Part shown: piece after piece, positions 38,243 through 47,440 of the stretch
Layout of the letters: each line of letters opens with the position of its first letter
How positions within the stretch are numbered: the stretch's first letter is position 1
Origin: an uncultured Pelagibacteraceae bacterium
GTDB taxonomy: Bacteria > Pseudomonadota > Alphaproteobacteria > Pelagibacterales > Pelagibacteraceae
DNA: 62,220 nt
Assembly: GCA_902557935.1 (NCBI GenBank)
Contig: CACECJ010000005.1
Span: forward strand, 1-62,220
Direction of reading: 5' to 3'
Notes under the pieces: generated by a model
Database searches by the model: none
What the model saw: only the letters and a program-made list of their open reading frames with translations
Told to the model about the DNA's origin: nothing
Made by a program: the position numbers and the translations under genes

Positions 38243-39243
38243 TAGAATAAAGTAGACACTTGAAGAAATATTTTTTTTGTAAAACTTGGAATAAGTTCTT
38301 TATTATCTTTAAGGGAATACCAATTAAACTTTTGCGGAATTTTATTTGAAAATTTATAATATAAATTTATATTTAATTTAAGGTTTGAAATTGAATTTTT
38401 ATAGTTTTTAAGAAATATCCAATTTTTATTTTTTAAAGATTTGTTGGTCTCTTTTATCTCTGGCAAGTTGAAATTTTTAAGAAAACTAATTTGTTTATTT
38501 TTAGTCAAAGCTATTTGTTTTTTTTTATTAATATAACAAAAAATATCATAGTTTTTATTTTTTATCATTTTATTTCTAATATTATTAATTTTTTTATCAG
38601 ATTTAAAATACTTACAAGTTTTATTCAAACAACACGTAATACAATTTGGGTCTTTTGGTTTACATTCCAATGCACCAAATTCCATTAAAGCTTCAATAAA
38701 ATCATCATTGTGATTAGTGACAAAAAGTTTTTTTTTATTTTTTTCAATAAATTTGTCGAAATTTATTTTTTTTTCCTCTATGTTCATATTTCTAGAAAAC
38801 ACCCTTTTAACATTCCCATCAACTGCAATTCTAGGTTCGTTATAAATTAACCCTAATAAAGCGTTCGCAGTATAATCCCCAACACCTGGGAGTTTTTTTA
38901 TTTCAGCTATTGATTTAGGTAATCTTGAATTATAATTTTCTACTAAAATTTTAGAACATGCCAAAAGATTTCTTGCTCTTCTATAATATCCAAGACCTTC
39001 CCACATTTTTAAAATTTCTTTCTCATTACTTTTAGATAAAGCTTTGATTGTTTTAAATTTTTTTGTGAATTTGTTAAAATACGGGATAACTGTTTTTACT
39101 TGAGTTTGCTGTAACATAAACTCGCTTAAAAGCCTATAATAGAGCTTTTTTGGTGACTTTTTGCCAACACGCCACGGCAGGTCCCTTTTGCTATTATTAT
39201 ACCAAGCTAAAATTTTTTTTGGTAAGATCGGATTTATATGCAT
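38242..39243 (-). CDS. mutY: A/G-specific adenine glycosylase
   Basis: MutY removes adenine mispaired with 8-oxoguanine. I take the ATG at 39243 (MHINPILPKKILAWYNNSKRDLPWR, 333 residues). Seen are the helix-hairpin-helix LPGVGDYTANALLG, the catalytic Asp in AVDGNVKRVFSR and the Fe-S cysteines C-x6-C-x2-C-x5-C in ECKPKDPNCITCCLNKTC. The C-terminal NUDIX-like part is short and variable. Its start codon forms a palindrome ATGCAT with the start of the DciA-like gene on the other strand. Confidence 0.93.
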   Translation of the reverse strand: MHINPILPKKILAWYNNSKRDLPWRVGKKSPKKLYYRLLSEFMLQQTQVKTVIPYFNKFTKKFKTIKALSKSNEKEILKMWEGLGYYRRARNLLACSKILVENYNSRLPKSIAEIKKLPGVGDYTANALLGLIYNEPRIAVDGNVKRVFSRNMNIEEKKINFDKFIEKNKKKLFVTNHNDDFIEALMEFGALECKPKDPNCITCCLNKTCKYFKSDKKINNIRNKMIKNKNYDIFCYINKKKQIALTKNKQISFLKNFNLPEIKETNKSLKNKNWIFLKNYKNSISNLKLNINLYYKFSNKIPQKFNWYSLKDNKELIPSFTKKIFLQVSTLF

Positions 39244-39720
39244 AACAAAAATAATAAAACGTATACTTACATACAAGGACTTCGTCCATTTGCAAACTCA
39301 ATTCCAAAGACACTAAAAAAATATTTAAGAAAAGGTGGTTATAATTATTCAAATATTGTTGATAATTGGACAAAGATAGTAAGTAAAAAAATTTCTGATG
39401 CATGTTATCCACTTACAGTCAAAATGGAAAAGGATATGAGGGAAGGCACTTTAATTTTAAATGTGGTTCATGGAAAAGAAGTTGATATTGAATATGAAAA
39501 AAATGAGATAATAGATAAAATCAATAGTTTCTTTGGATATAATTGTATCAGCAACGTGAAACTTAAGATTATTCAAAATGAAATAAAAAACCAAAAGAGT
39601 TTTTCACCAAAAATTAAAAATTTAACTAAATTAGAAGAGAAAATAAAAAAGGTTAATAATAATCAATTAAAAGTTTCATTGAAAAATTTTTTGAGAGCTT
39701 GCAATGAGAAAAATAAATAA
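39238..39720 (+). CDS. DciA-like DUF721 protein
   Basis: A 160-residue DUF721 protein. In bacteria without DnaC, DciA loads the DnaB helicase; the region GGYNYSNIVDNWTKIVSKKIS (about residues 32-52) and GTLILNVVHGKEVDIEYEKNEIIDKINSFFG with the KH-like core match this family. Its C-terminal tail is lysine-rich. It is divergent from mutY with zero bases between, and followed by the DsbA-like gene by a 17-base overlap; the mutY/DUF721/dsbA/smc order is familiar in alphaproteobacteria. A helicase-loading role is inferred. Confidence 0.78.
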   Translation: MHNKNNKTYTYIQGLRPFANSIPKTLKKYLRKGGYNYSNIVDNWTKIVSKKISDACYPLTVKMEKDMREGTLILNVVHGKEVDIEYEKNEIIDKINSFFGYNCISNVKLKIIQNEIKNQKSFSPKIKNLTKLEEKIKKVNNNQLKVSLKNFLRACNEKNK

Positions 39721-40297
39721 AATAATTTTTAAACTATTATTGATATTTTTTGTTTTAATTCCTGTTAAAGCAGAAAGTAATATCGTAAGTACGGGTAGCC
39801 CAGAGGCAAAAATAACAGTAAAGGTTTTTTCTTCATTAACTTGTCCTGCTTGTGCTAACTGGCATACAAAAATTTTTTATAAAATGAAAAAGGACTTCAT
39901 CGATAAAGGCTTGGTGAGATTTGAGCACCATCCATTTCCATTAGACTTGGCAGCATTAAATGCTGAAATTATTTTAAGATGTCATGTTGATAATATAAAA
40001 AGATTTAAATTTTTGGCTGCGATATACGAAAATCAGAGAAAATGGGCAGTTGGATCTGATATAAATAAAATTAATGACTCAATAAAAAAAATAGGATCTG
40101 AAATAAACTTTAAAAAAGAAAAAATGGACAGATGTCTAGATAGTGTTAGCGCTCAAGATGAAATATTAAATCTTAGGATTGAAGCTCAAAAAAAATATAA
40201 AATTGAGTCCACTCCAACAATTTTTATTAATGAAAAAAAATATAATGGTAAGACAGACTATAAGCAATTTAAGAAAGCTATAAAAAAATATCTTTAA
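39704..40297 (+). CDS. DsbA-family periplasmic thiol-disulfide oxidoreductase
   Basis: A 197-residue exported thioredoxin-fold protein. The signal peptide is residues 1-24 or so (KLLLIFFVLIPVKAES), followed by the active site SSLTCPACANWH with Cys-Pro-Ala-Cys near residues 45-48. The ending ESTPTIFINEKKYNGKTDYKQF has the cis-proline loop (TPTIFIN). It fits a DsbA-like or Com1-like thiol oxidase. It overlaps the DciA-like gene by 17 bases and lies four bases before smc. Confidence 0.88.
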   Translation: MRKINKIIFKLLLIFFVLIPVKAESNIVSTGSPEAKITVKVFSSLTCPACANWHTKIFYKMKKDFIDKGLVRFEHHPFPLDLAALNAEIILRCHVDNIKRFKFLAAIYENQRKWAVGSDINKINDSIKKIGSEINFKKEKMDRCLDSVSAQDEILNLRIEAQKKYKIESTPTIFINEKKYNGKTDYKQFKKAIKKYL

Positions 40298-40301
40298 AAA
40301 A

Positions 40302-42746
40302 ATGAAATTTAAAAATTTAGAAATGACAGGTTTTAAATCTTTTTCCGAAAAGACAACTGTACTTATTGAGAAAGGTTTGACAGGAGTTGTCGGACCAAAT
40401 GGATGTGGAAAATCAAATATTGTTGAGGCTCTTAGATGGTGTATGGGTGAAAACTCTGCCAAAAGTATGAGAGGTTCTGGAATGGAAGATGTTATATTTT
40501 CAGGCACATCAAATCTCCCCTCCAAAAACATTTCAGAGGTTGTTCTTACTTTAGATAATGTAGAAAAAGATGGTCCGGCACAGTACAAAGAGTTAGATGA
40601 GATTTTCGTAAAAAGAAAAATAGAAAAAGATAAAGGTTCAAAGTATTATATAAATGATAAGGAAGTAAGAGCAAGAGATGTTCAAACTTTCTTTGCAGAT
40701 CTTTCGACTGGAGCACACTCTCCCTCATTAATAAGCCAAGGTAGAATTGGTCAATTGGTAACCGCTAAACCGATTGAGAGAAAATCGATACTTGAGGAAG
40801 CTGCAGGTATTTCGGGTATTCACGCAAGAAGACAAGAAGCTGAATTAAGATTAAATGCTGCTGAGAATAATTTAAAAAGAGCTGATGAACTAAGAAAACA
40901 ACAACAAAAACAACTTGATAATTTAAAAAAACAGGCAGAGGAAGCTTCTCGTTATAAAGAAATCTCAAATAAAATTAAAAAGATTGAAGCTGGATTATAT
41001 TATTTAAAGATACAGGATATTGAAAAAGAGAAAAAACAGATACAAGAAAAATTAAGTGAGTTAGATGATGAAATCAGTGCGATAAATATAGATTATAATC
41101 ATAACAACAATTTACTAGAGGAAGAAAACAAAAAACTTTCGCCCTTAAGAGACAAAAAAATGGAGAGTGTAGCAACTCTTCAAAAATTAAATCTTGATAT
41201 GTCAAATTTGGTAGAGGAAGAAGCAAGAGTAAAGACTTTACAAGATAAGCTCGAAAAATCAATTAAAACTGTAGACTCAGATCTTGAAAGAGAAAAAAGC
41301 ATAACTTTGGACGCAGATTTAAATGAAAAAAGAATTTTAAAAGAGAGGGGAGACTTACTAAACTCTGAAAGTAAATTATTAGACATTGAAACAAATTCTT
41401 TAAAAGAATTGCAAATTTCAAAAGCTGAGCTAAACAGTTTACAAGATCAATTAGACGATATGTTAAACCAGATTGAAATAGATATAGATAATGGATCAAA
41501 ACTATCGAAAACAACTTTTCAAAAATTAAAAAGCTTAGTTAGAAAAATAACCTTGTCACAGGAGTCTTATGCAGAAAAGTTTGGAAAAAATAAATCAATA
41601 GAGAGCGACTCTATAAAAAGAAAAGAAAGAATAAAGAATATAGATGTTGAGTTGGAAAATTGGAGAAATTTAAAAACAAATTCTGAAAAAATGATTTCAG
41701 AATTAAACGAAAGGAAGAATAAAATAAAATCTGAAATCAACGAAAATCAGAAAAACCCTGAAAGAATAGCTACTTCAAAAGGCCAAAATTTACAAAACCT
41801 TGAAAATATAAAAAAAAGAAATGAGGAAATTGAGAATGAATTAATTGAAGCCGAGAAAAAATTTACTGCAATAAATGATAATCTGAGAGAAATTCAACTT
41901 AGATTAACCGATTTAAAAGAAAGCAAAGCTAGAAATGAAGCAACAATTGAGGGAATAGAAAACAGAAAAAAGGATTTAATGTATTCAGTTAAAAATGAAT
42001 TAAATATTGAAAATGAGTCTTCTTTATTACCCCAATCGGATTTAAGCACCGTTGACGAGATGAGTTTTCCAAGTATAGAAGAACAAACTGAAAAAATTGA
42101 AAAAACCAAAAAACAAAGGGAGTCTTTAGGCTCTGTCAACCTCAGAGCCGATGAAGAGACTGAGAAGTATGAGACAGAGATAAAAAAAATGGAAGATGAT
42201 AGATCTGACCTTTATTCAGCAATAGTAAAATTAAAAACAAGTATTAATGAGTTAAACCAAAAAGGAAGGGAACGCTTACTTGATGCATTTACGAAAGTTA
42301 ATAGAAAATTTAACGAGGTTTATACAAAATTATTTAATGGTGGCACTGCTAAAATCGAATTAGTAGACTCGGATGATCCTTTAGAGGCAGGTTTAGAAAT
42401 GTTTGTATCTCCGCCCGGGAAAAGACTTCAATCAATCACGTTGCTTTCAGGAGGAGAGCAAGCTTTAACCGCCTTATCCCTTGTATTTGCAGTTTTCTTG
42501 GTAAATCCCTCTCCAATATGTGTATTGGATGAAGTGGATGCTCCGTTAGATGATGCAAATGTCACAAGATTTTGCGGTTTGTTAGATGATCTTACGAAAA
42601 TAACTAACACTAAATTTATAATTATCACTCACCATGCTCTTACTATGTCAAGAATGGATAGATTGTACGGGGTTACTATGGCTGAGCAAGGAGTTAGCCA
42701 ACTTGTTTCTGTTGACTTGCAGAGAGCTGAAGAATTAGTTGCTTAA
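40302..42746 (+). CDS. smc: Chromosome segregation protein SMC, short form without visible hinge
   Basis: SMC is the condensin-like ATPase. The ABC head is complete: Walker A GPNGCGKSN (31-39), Q-loop region SLISQGRIGQLV near 143-154, signature LSGGEQALTALSL near 715 and Walker B CVLDEVDAPLDD near 740. The 814 residues are about 330 shorter than usual for bacteria (about 1150). Residues about 165-660 are coiled coil, and I see no globular hinge block with its glycine-rich GxxG and GRATFLPL-type motifs in the middle. No stop or frameshift is visible. It lies between dsbA-like and atpI genes. Confidence 0.9.
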   Translation: MKFKNLEMTGFKSFSEKTTVLIEKGLTGVVGPNGCGKSNIVEALRWCMGENSAKSMRGSGMEDVIFSGTSNLPSKNISEVVLTLDNVEKDGPAQYKELDEIFVKRKIEKDKGSKYYINDKEVRARDVQTFFADLSTGAHSPSLISQGRIGQLVTAKPIERKSILEEAAGISGIHARRQEAELRLNAAENNLKRADELRKQQQKQLDNLKKQAEEASRYKEISNKIKKIEAGLYYLKIQDIEKEKKQIQEKLSELDDEISAINIDYNHNNNLLEEENKKLSPLRDKKMESVATLQKLNLDMSNLVEEEARVKTLQDKLEKSIKTVDSDLEREKSITLDADLNEKRILKERGDLLNSESKLLDIETNSLKELQISKAELNSLQDQLDDMLNQIEIDIDNGSKLSKTTFQKLKSLVRKITLSQESYAEKFGKNKSIESDSIKRKERIKNIDVELENWRNLKTNSEKMISELNERKNKIKSEINENQKNPERIATSKGQNLQNLENIKKRNEEIENELIEAEKKFTAINDNLREIQLRLTDLKESKARNEATIEGIENRKKDLMYSVKNELNIENESSLLPQSDLSTVDEMSFPSIEEQTEKIEKTKKQRESLGSVNLRADEETEKYETEIKKMEDDRSDLYSAIVKLKTSINELNQKGRERLLDAFTKVNRKFNEVYTKLFNGGTAKIELVDSDDPLEAGLEMFVSPPGKRLQSITLLSGGEQALTALSLVFAVFLVNPSPICVLDEVDAPLDDANVTRFCGLLDDLTKITNTKFIIITHHALTMSRMDRLYGVTMAEQGVSQLVSVDLQRAEELVA

Positions 42747-42754
42747 TTATTAAA

Positions 42755-43039
42755 ATGACAATTCCCGAAGATTTTAAAACTCGCCTAAAAATTGCAAAAT
42801 CTAAAATTAAAAAAGAATTGGAAAATGATGAAGAAAAACGTGGGTCATTTATGGGCAGTGCCTTTAAGTTAGGGACAGAACTAGTATCTGCGGTCGCAGT
42901 TGGGACAATAATTGGGTTTATTTTAGATAGCTGGTTTGATACTAAACCTTGGTTAATAATAATTTTCTTTTTTTTGGGTGCTGTTGCAGGCATGTTAAAC
43001 GTAATAAAAGCAGCTAACCGAATGCAAAAAAAAGACTAG
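42755..43039 (+). CDS. atpI: AtpI/AtpZ-type ATP synthase accessory protein
   Basis: A 94-residue membrane protein with two helices (about 45-61 and 65-82, the second LIIIFFFLGAVAGMLNV), typical of AtpI/AtpZ-type proteins that help c-ring assembly or Mg2+ supply. The GSAFKLGTELVSAVAVGTIIGFILDSWF segment (named here by its parts) matches the AtpZ/AtpI family. It leads the F0 operon, ten bases before atpB. The precise role in this family is debated. Confidence 0.87.
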   Translation: MTIPEDFKTRLKIAKSKIKKELENDEEKRGSFMGSAFKLGTELVSAVAVGTIIGFILDSWFDTKPWLIIIFFFLGAVAGMLNVIKAANRMQKKD

Positions 43040-43048
43040 AAAGACTAT

Positions 43049-43783
43049 ATGGCAAGTAATCCAATGCAACAATTTACAGTCCACAGAATTGGGCCAGAAA
43101 TTAAAATTGCAGGTATAGATTTATCTTTTACTAATGCAAGTATGTTTATGGTAATAAGCGCTTCAGTAATTCTTTTATTTTTGTTTTTAGGTTCTAAAGA
43201 AAAGAAAATTATACCAAATAAAATACAGTTAATTGCAGAAATTTTTTACTCTTTTGTTGCAAAAATGATTAGTGATACCGCGGGATCTAAAGCAAAACCT
43301 TATTTTCCATTCATATTCAGTTTATTCATGTTCGTTTTATTTTGTAACATGGTGGGGATGTTGCCTTATTCATTTACTGTAACTAGCCATATAATTGTAA
43401 CTCTAATTATGGCTTTATTTATATTTATAGCTGTAACAATTATTGGTTTTATAAAACACGGTTTTAAATATTTAAGTATTTTTGTACCTAGTGGTGTTCC
43501 AGCTGTGCTTTTGCCTTTAATTACCATAATAGAAATTATCTCTTATTTAAGTAGACCAGTAAGTTTATCGGTGAGGTTATTCGCAAATATGATGGCGGGT
43601 CATACCATGTTAAAAGTTTTTGGAGGATTTGTTGTAAGCTTAGGAATATTAGGCGGATGGTTACCGCTTAGTTTTTCAGTGGCATTAACAGGCTTAGAAA
43701 TTCTAGTAGCGTTTTTACAGGCATATGTTTTTGCAATATTAACCTGCATTTATTTAAATGATGCATTAAATTTACACCATTAA
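43049..43783 (+). CDS. atpB: ATP synthase F0 subunit a
   Basis: Subunit a forms the proton path beside the c ring. The 244 residues contain five to six hydrophobic helices, and the essential arginine is in the segment SLSVRLFANMMAGHTML near residues 170-186. FLQAYVFAILTCIYLNDALN ends the protein as in other alphaproteobacteria. It follows atpI by nine bases and precedes atpE by 17. Confidence 0.96.
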   Translation: MASNPMQQFTVHRIGPEIKIAGIDLSFTNASMFMVISASVILLFLFLGSKEKKIIPNKIQLIAEIFYSFVAKMISDTAGSKAKPYFPFIFSLFMFVLFCNMVGMLPYSFTVTSHIIVTLIMALFIFIAVTIIGFIKHGFKYLSIFVPSGVPAVLLPLITIIEIISYLSRPVSLSVRLFANMMAGHTMLKVFGGFVVSLGILGGWLPLSFSVALTGLEILVAFLQAYVFAILTCIYLNDALNLHH

Positions 43784-43789
43784 TTAATA

Positions 43790-43796
43790 AAGGAGG
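43790..43796 (+). promoter_or_regulatory. Strong Shine-Dalgarno for atpE
   Basis: The sequence AAGGAGG (43790-43796) sits four bases before the atpE ATG at 43801. It is a near-perfect match to the end of 16S rRNA and much stronger than the signals before most neighbours. Many c subunits are needed per ATP synthase, so extra translation is the likely reason. Confidence 0.75.
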
Positions 43797-43800
43797 AAAA

Positions 43801-44028
43801 ATGGAGTTAGAAGCGGCAAAAATGATTGGAGCAGGTCTTGCTGCAATCGCATTAGCTGGAGCAGGAGTAGGTATCGGAATTATTTTCGGTAATTACCTTT
43901 CCGGTGCAATGAGAAATCCGTCTGCGGCTCAAAAACAATTCCCTAATTTACTTTTGGGATTTGCTTTGGCTGAAGCAACAGGATTATTTGGGCTTGTGGT
44001 TGCTTTAATTATTTTATTTGCATTTTAG
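43801..44028 (+). CDS. atpE: ATP synthase F0 subunit c
   Basis: Subunit c makes the rotating proton ring. The 75 residues form two helices (about 8-33 and 50-73) joined by the polar loop RNPSAAQKQF. Glu59 in FALAEATGLF is the proton-carrying residue. I see no sodium-type Gln/Ser signature, so a proton ring is the simplest reading. It is preceded by an unusually strong Shine-Dalgarno. Confidence 0.97.
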   Translation: MELEAAKMIGAGLAAIALAGAGVGIGIIFGNYLSGAMRNPSAAQKQFPNLLLGFALAEATGLFGLVVALIILFAF

Positions 44029-44038
44029 TAAATTAAAT

Positions 44039-44614
44039 ATGAAAAGTTTCTTAAGTACATTTATAGCAACATTAGTTATAAACTCAGATTTGTATGCAGC
44101 TGAGGCTGGTATGCCTCAGCTGGATCCCAAGTATTGGGCTTCTCAGGCGTTTTGGTTAATAGTAGTTTTTGCAGTACTTTATATTTCAATATCAAAATTT
44201 TACTTACCTAAAATAAAGAATAATTTAGATAACCGAGAAAATAAAATTAAAGAGGATGTAGATTATGCTAACAAGTTCAAAGAACAGTCCGAGTCAAAAA
44301 TTAAGGAGTATGAGGTAATAATAGAAAAAGCAAAAAAAGAAGTTGCTAAAATAATTTTACAATCAAAAAATAATTTAGATAAAGATATTCAATCAAAAAA
44401 AGAGTCTTTGGAAAAAGAAATTGAAAAAGAAATTTCAAAAGCTCATAGTGAAATAAGTGAAATGAAAAAAAACTCAATATCCTCTATACAAAACCTTTCA
44501 GAAAATATTACATCTACAATCATTCAAAGTATTTCAGGTGATAAATTGAATGAGAGTAGCATCAAAGCTACTGTGGAAGATGTTACAAGAAAAAATGTGA
44601 GCAGATATTTATGA
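44039..44614 (+). CDS. ATP synthase F0 subunit b-prime
   Basis: One of two different b-type stalk subunits, as in most alphaproteobacteria. From the ATG at 44039 it has 191 residues; an upstream in-frame TTG at 44018 would overlap atpE and is unlikely. Residues up to about 20 resemble a signal-like segment, then LDPKYWASQAFWLIVVFAVLYISI gives the anchoring helix (about 30-52). The rest is a charged coiled coil. The stop overlaps the next gene as ATGA. Confidence 0.9.
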   Translation: MKSFLSTFIATLVINSDLYAAEAGMPQLDPKYWASQAFWLIVVFAVLYISISKFYLPKIKNNLDNRENKIKEDVDYANKFKEQSESKIKEYEVIIEKAKKEVAKIILQSKNNLDKDIQSKKESLEKEIEKEISKAHSEISEMKKNSISSIQNLSENITSTIIQSISGDKLNESSIKATVEDVTRKNVSRYL

Positions 44615-45108
44615 TTTTTGATGCAACCTTTTGGGTTACCATTTCTTTTTTTATTTTTCTTGGAATATTAATCTACTTTAAAGTGCCTCAAAAAGTTAAA
44701 AAAGTTCTTGAGCAAAATATTCATAATATTAAAAATCAAATTAATGAAGCTGAAAAACTAAAGGAAGATGCAAAAAATATTTTAATTGAACAAGAAAAAA
44801 AAATCAGTAATTCCAAAAAAGAGGTGAAAGCAATGATTGACAAAGCTAATAATGATGCTGAACAAAATATTATTAGAGTAAATGAGGATTTTCATACCTT
44901 AATGGAAAATAGAAAAAAAAATGTGGAAGACAGGATAAAACAACTTAAAAATCAAGCAGCTAAAGATATTAAGAATGCATCAGTTAAAATAGCTATCGAG
45001 TCAGTTGAAAAATTGATTAAAAACTCTCTAGATAAAAGCAAATTAGATAAAATTTATAGCTCTAGCATAGAGGAAACAAAATTAGCACTTAAGAAAAAAT
45101 CCAGTTAG
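44611..45108 (+). CDS. atpF: ATP synthase F0 subunit b
   Basis: The second peripheral-stalk subunit, 165 residues. An N-terminal helix (FWVTISFFIFLGILIYF, about 7-23) anchors it in the membrane, followed by a long charged coiled coil (KKVLEQNIHNIKNQINEAEKL and onward). It starts inside the b-prime stop. No F1 genes follow; instead crtI begins 17 bases downstream on the same strand, with no terminator I can see. Confidence 0.93.
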   Translation: MIFDATFWVTISFFIFLGILIYFKVPQKVKKVLEQNIHNIKNQINEAEKLKEDAKNILIEQEKKISNSKKEVKAMIDKANNDAEQNIIRVNEDFHTLMENRKKNVEDRIKQLKNQAAKDIKNASVKIAIESVEKLIKNSLDKSKLDKIYSSSIEETKLALKKKSS

Positions 45109-45125
45109 AATAGGCCATAAACAAA

Positions 45126-46592
45126 ATGGCAAAAAAAACTACTGTTATTGGTTCTGGTTTTGGAGGTCTAGCTGCTGCGCTTAGATTAAAAGCTAAAGGT
45201 CATAAAGTCACTTTAGTAGAAAAACACGCTGATCTTGGCGGTCGAGCAAGAGTTTTTAAAAAAGACAAATTTATTTACGACGGTGGTCCAACTGTTATAA
45301 CCGCACCATATCTTTTTGAAGAATTATTTTCACTGTTTAATAAAAATATTTCTGACTACGTCGAAATAGTGCCTTTAGATTTATGGTACAGATTTGTATT
45401 CAGTAACGGGGATACATTCGACTATAACGGTGATGATAAATCTATGGAGGAACAAGTTAAAAAGTTTAACCCTTCTGATTTCGATGGATATAAAAATTTA
45501 GTGAATTTTACTGAGAAAATCTTCAACAAAGGTTTTACGGATTTATCTGACAAACCCTTTAATAATTTGGTCTTTATGATGAAGCAAATTCCATCTTTAT
45601 TAAAATTAAAAAGTTATAAGTCAGTTTATAGTTTAGTTTCGAACTATATATCCGATGAAAAATTAAGAAGAGTATTTAGTATGCATCCTCTTTTAGTTGG
45701 TGGAAATCCTTTTAGCACAACTTCGATATATACTTTGATTTTATTTTTAGAAAAAAAATGGGGTATTCATTACTCAATGGGAGGAACAGGAAGCGTCGTT
45801 AAAGCTTTAGAAAAACTTATGATTGAGGAAAATATCAAAATTATTAAAAATGCTGAAGTTACTGAAATACTTACAGAAAACAAAAAGATTAAGGGTGTTA
45901 AAATCAATAATACTAAAATAATTAATAGCGACTACGTAATTTGTAACTCCGATCCCCCAAATGTTTACAATAATTTGATAAAATCAAAAGAGGATTATGA
46001 TTTTTTATTTAAGCAAAAAATGAAAAGGATGGATTATTCAATGGGATTATTTGTTTATTATTTTGGCTCAAAAAAAAAATATAGGGATGTTGCACATCAT
46101 ACAATTTATTTCGGAGATGCTTATGAAAAACATCTTAATAAAATTTTTGAAAAGAAAGTACTTTCTGATGACATAAGCTATTATTTACACCGGCCATCTG
46201 CAACAGATCCTAATATGGCTCCAGAAGGCCAAGATGCTTTTTACGTGTTGGTTCCAGTCCCAAATAATTTATCTAAAATTAACTGGATCGAAGAAGGTGA
46301 TAAATTTAAAGATTTGGTTTTAGATAAAATGGATAAAACTGTTTTACCTGGTATTAAAGAGAATGTGGTAAGTGATTTTTATTTAACACCTGACTACTTT
46401 GAAATAGATCTTGCAACTCTTTATGGATCTGGATTTTCAATTCAACCAAAATTTTCTCAGTCGGCTTATTTCAGATTTCATAATCAGTCTGAAATATATA
46501 AGAATTTATACTTTGTAGGTGCTGGTACTCATCCAGGCGCTGGAATGCCCGGAGTTCTATCATCGGCAAAAGTTTTAGACAATTTATTTTAA
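45126..46592 (+). CDS. crtI: Phytoene desaturase CrtI
   Basis: CrtI is a flavoenzyme that desaturates phytoene to lycopene. The 488 residues start with the FAD motif VIGSGFGGLAAALRLKAKGHK and continue with VEKHADLGGRARVF and FIYDGGPTVITAP, characteristic of CrtI. The C-terminus has FVGAGTHPGAGMPGVLSSAK. It lies 17 bases behind atpF and overlaps crtB by one base (TAATG). Lycopene then goes to CrtY. Confidence 0.95.
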   Translation: MAKKTTVIGSGFGGLAAALRLKAKGHKVTLVEKHADLGGRARVFKKDKFIYDGGPTVITAPYLFEELFSLFNKNISDYVEIVPLDLWYRFVFSNGDTFDYNGDDKSMEEQVKKFNPSDFDGYKNLVNFTEKIFNKGFTDLSDKPFNNLVFMMKQIPSLLKLKSYKSVYSLVSNYISDEKLRRVFSMHPLLVGGNPFSTTSIYTLILFLEKKWGIHYSMGGTGSVVKALEKLMIEENIKIIKNAEVTEILTENKKIKGVKINNTKIINSDYVICNSDPPNVYNNLIKSKEDYDFLFKQKMKRMDYSMGLFVYYFGSKKKYRDVAHHTIYFGDAYEKHLNKIFEKKVLSDDISYYLHRPSATDPNMAPEGQDAFYVLVPVPNNLSKINWIEEGDKFKDLVLDKMDKTVLPGIKENVVSDFYLTPDYFEIDLATLYGSGFSIQPKFSQSAYFRFHNQSEIYKNLYFVGAGTHPGAGMPGVLSSAKVLDNLF

Positions 46593-47440
46593 TGAAAAAT
46601 AATTTATTAAAAAAACATGCTAAATCTTTTTATTGGGCAAGTTTTTTTCTTTCGAGTAATACGTTTGAAAAATGTATATATTTATATAATTTTTGTAGAA
46701 CATTAGATGATATCGTTGATGAGGATAACAATCTAAGTATAAAAAGAAATATTTTCTTGAAATTTAAAAAAGATTTTGAAAATAAAAATCTAGATAATCA
46801 AATTATAAAAGATATGTGGTCACTCATAGATAGTGAAGGTATTTCTTATCAAATAGTTATAGATTTATTTGATGGAGTTGAAACAGACTTGGAGGAAAAA
46901 GTAGTGATTAATTCGAAAAAAGATTTACTTGTTTATTCTTACAGAGTTGCCGGAACAGTTGGATTAATGATGTCAAAAATAATGAAAGTAGAAAATAAGG
47001 AGGCCCTAAAAGGTGCGATTGATCTTGGTATAGCCATGCAGCTTACTAATATTGCTAGAGACGTTTGTGAAGATAAAGCGCGTAACAGACAGTATATTGA
47101 ACACAATTTTTCATCAATTCGAGCTATTATAAATGAGTCTCAAGCATTTTACGAAAAATCATTTACGTCTATTAGCAGCATACCAATTAAATCAAGATTT
47201 GCAGTTATTGTCGCAAGAAGAGTTTATAGAAAAATAGGTGACTACATTCTCAAACAAAATAATATAGATAATTATAATAATGCAGGCAAAATCTATGTTC
47301 CTGTATTTGAAAAGGTAGTTCAGACTTTTTTATCTATTATTGACTTTATTAAGTTATTATTCGTTAAAAATTTAAATTACAATAATCAATTAAATCATAA
47401 TATTTTAGAACAAGAGATTAATTTAAATGAAAGAATTTGA
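46592..47440 (+). CDS. crtB: Phytoene synthase CrtB
   Basis: CrtB joins two geranylgeranyl diphosphates to phytoene. The 282 residues carry the first aspartate-rich motif in CRTLDDIVDED (Asp39, Asp40, Asp43) and the second in NIARDVCEDKARNRQYI near 151-167. SKSFYWASFFL-type residues at the start match squalene/phytoene synthases. The GGPP donor enzyme CrtE is not in the window. It overlaps crtI by one base and crtY by 14. Confidence 0.94.
   Translation: MKNNLLKKHAKSFYWASFFLSSNTFEKCIYLYNFCRTLDDIVDEDNNLSIKRNIFLKFKKDFENKNLDNQIIKDMWSLIDSEGISYQIVIDLFDGVETDLEEKVVINSKKDLLVYSYRVAGTVGLMMSKIMKVENKEALKGAIDLGIAMQLTNIARDVCEDKARNRQYIEHNFSSIRAIINESQAFYEKSFTSISSIPIKSRFAVIVARRVYRKIGDYILKQNNIDNYNNAGKIYVPVFEKVVQTFLSIIDFIKLLFVKNLNYNNQLNHNILEQEINLNERI

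Noticed and set aside
40302-42746. SMC as a pseudogene or frameshifted assembly error
   Set aside because: Both ATPase halves are intact in one frame with co-directional overlapping neighbours; no internal stops or shifted segments were seen.
42694-42993. Open minus-strand frame across the smc end and atpI
   Set aside because: Overlaps two certain genes and has no recognisable domain.
43801-44028. Sodium-type ATP synthase c ring
   Set aside because: The helix around Glu59 lacks the Gln and Ser/Thr pattern of sodium-coupled rings.
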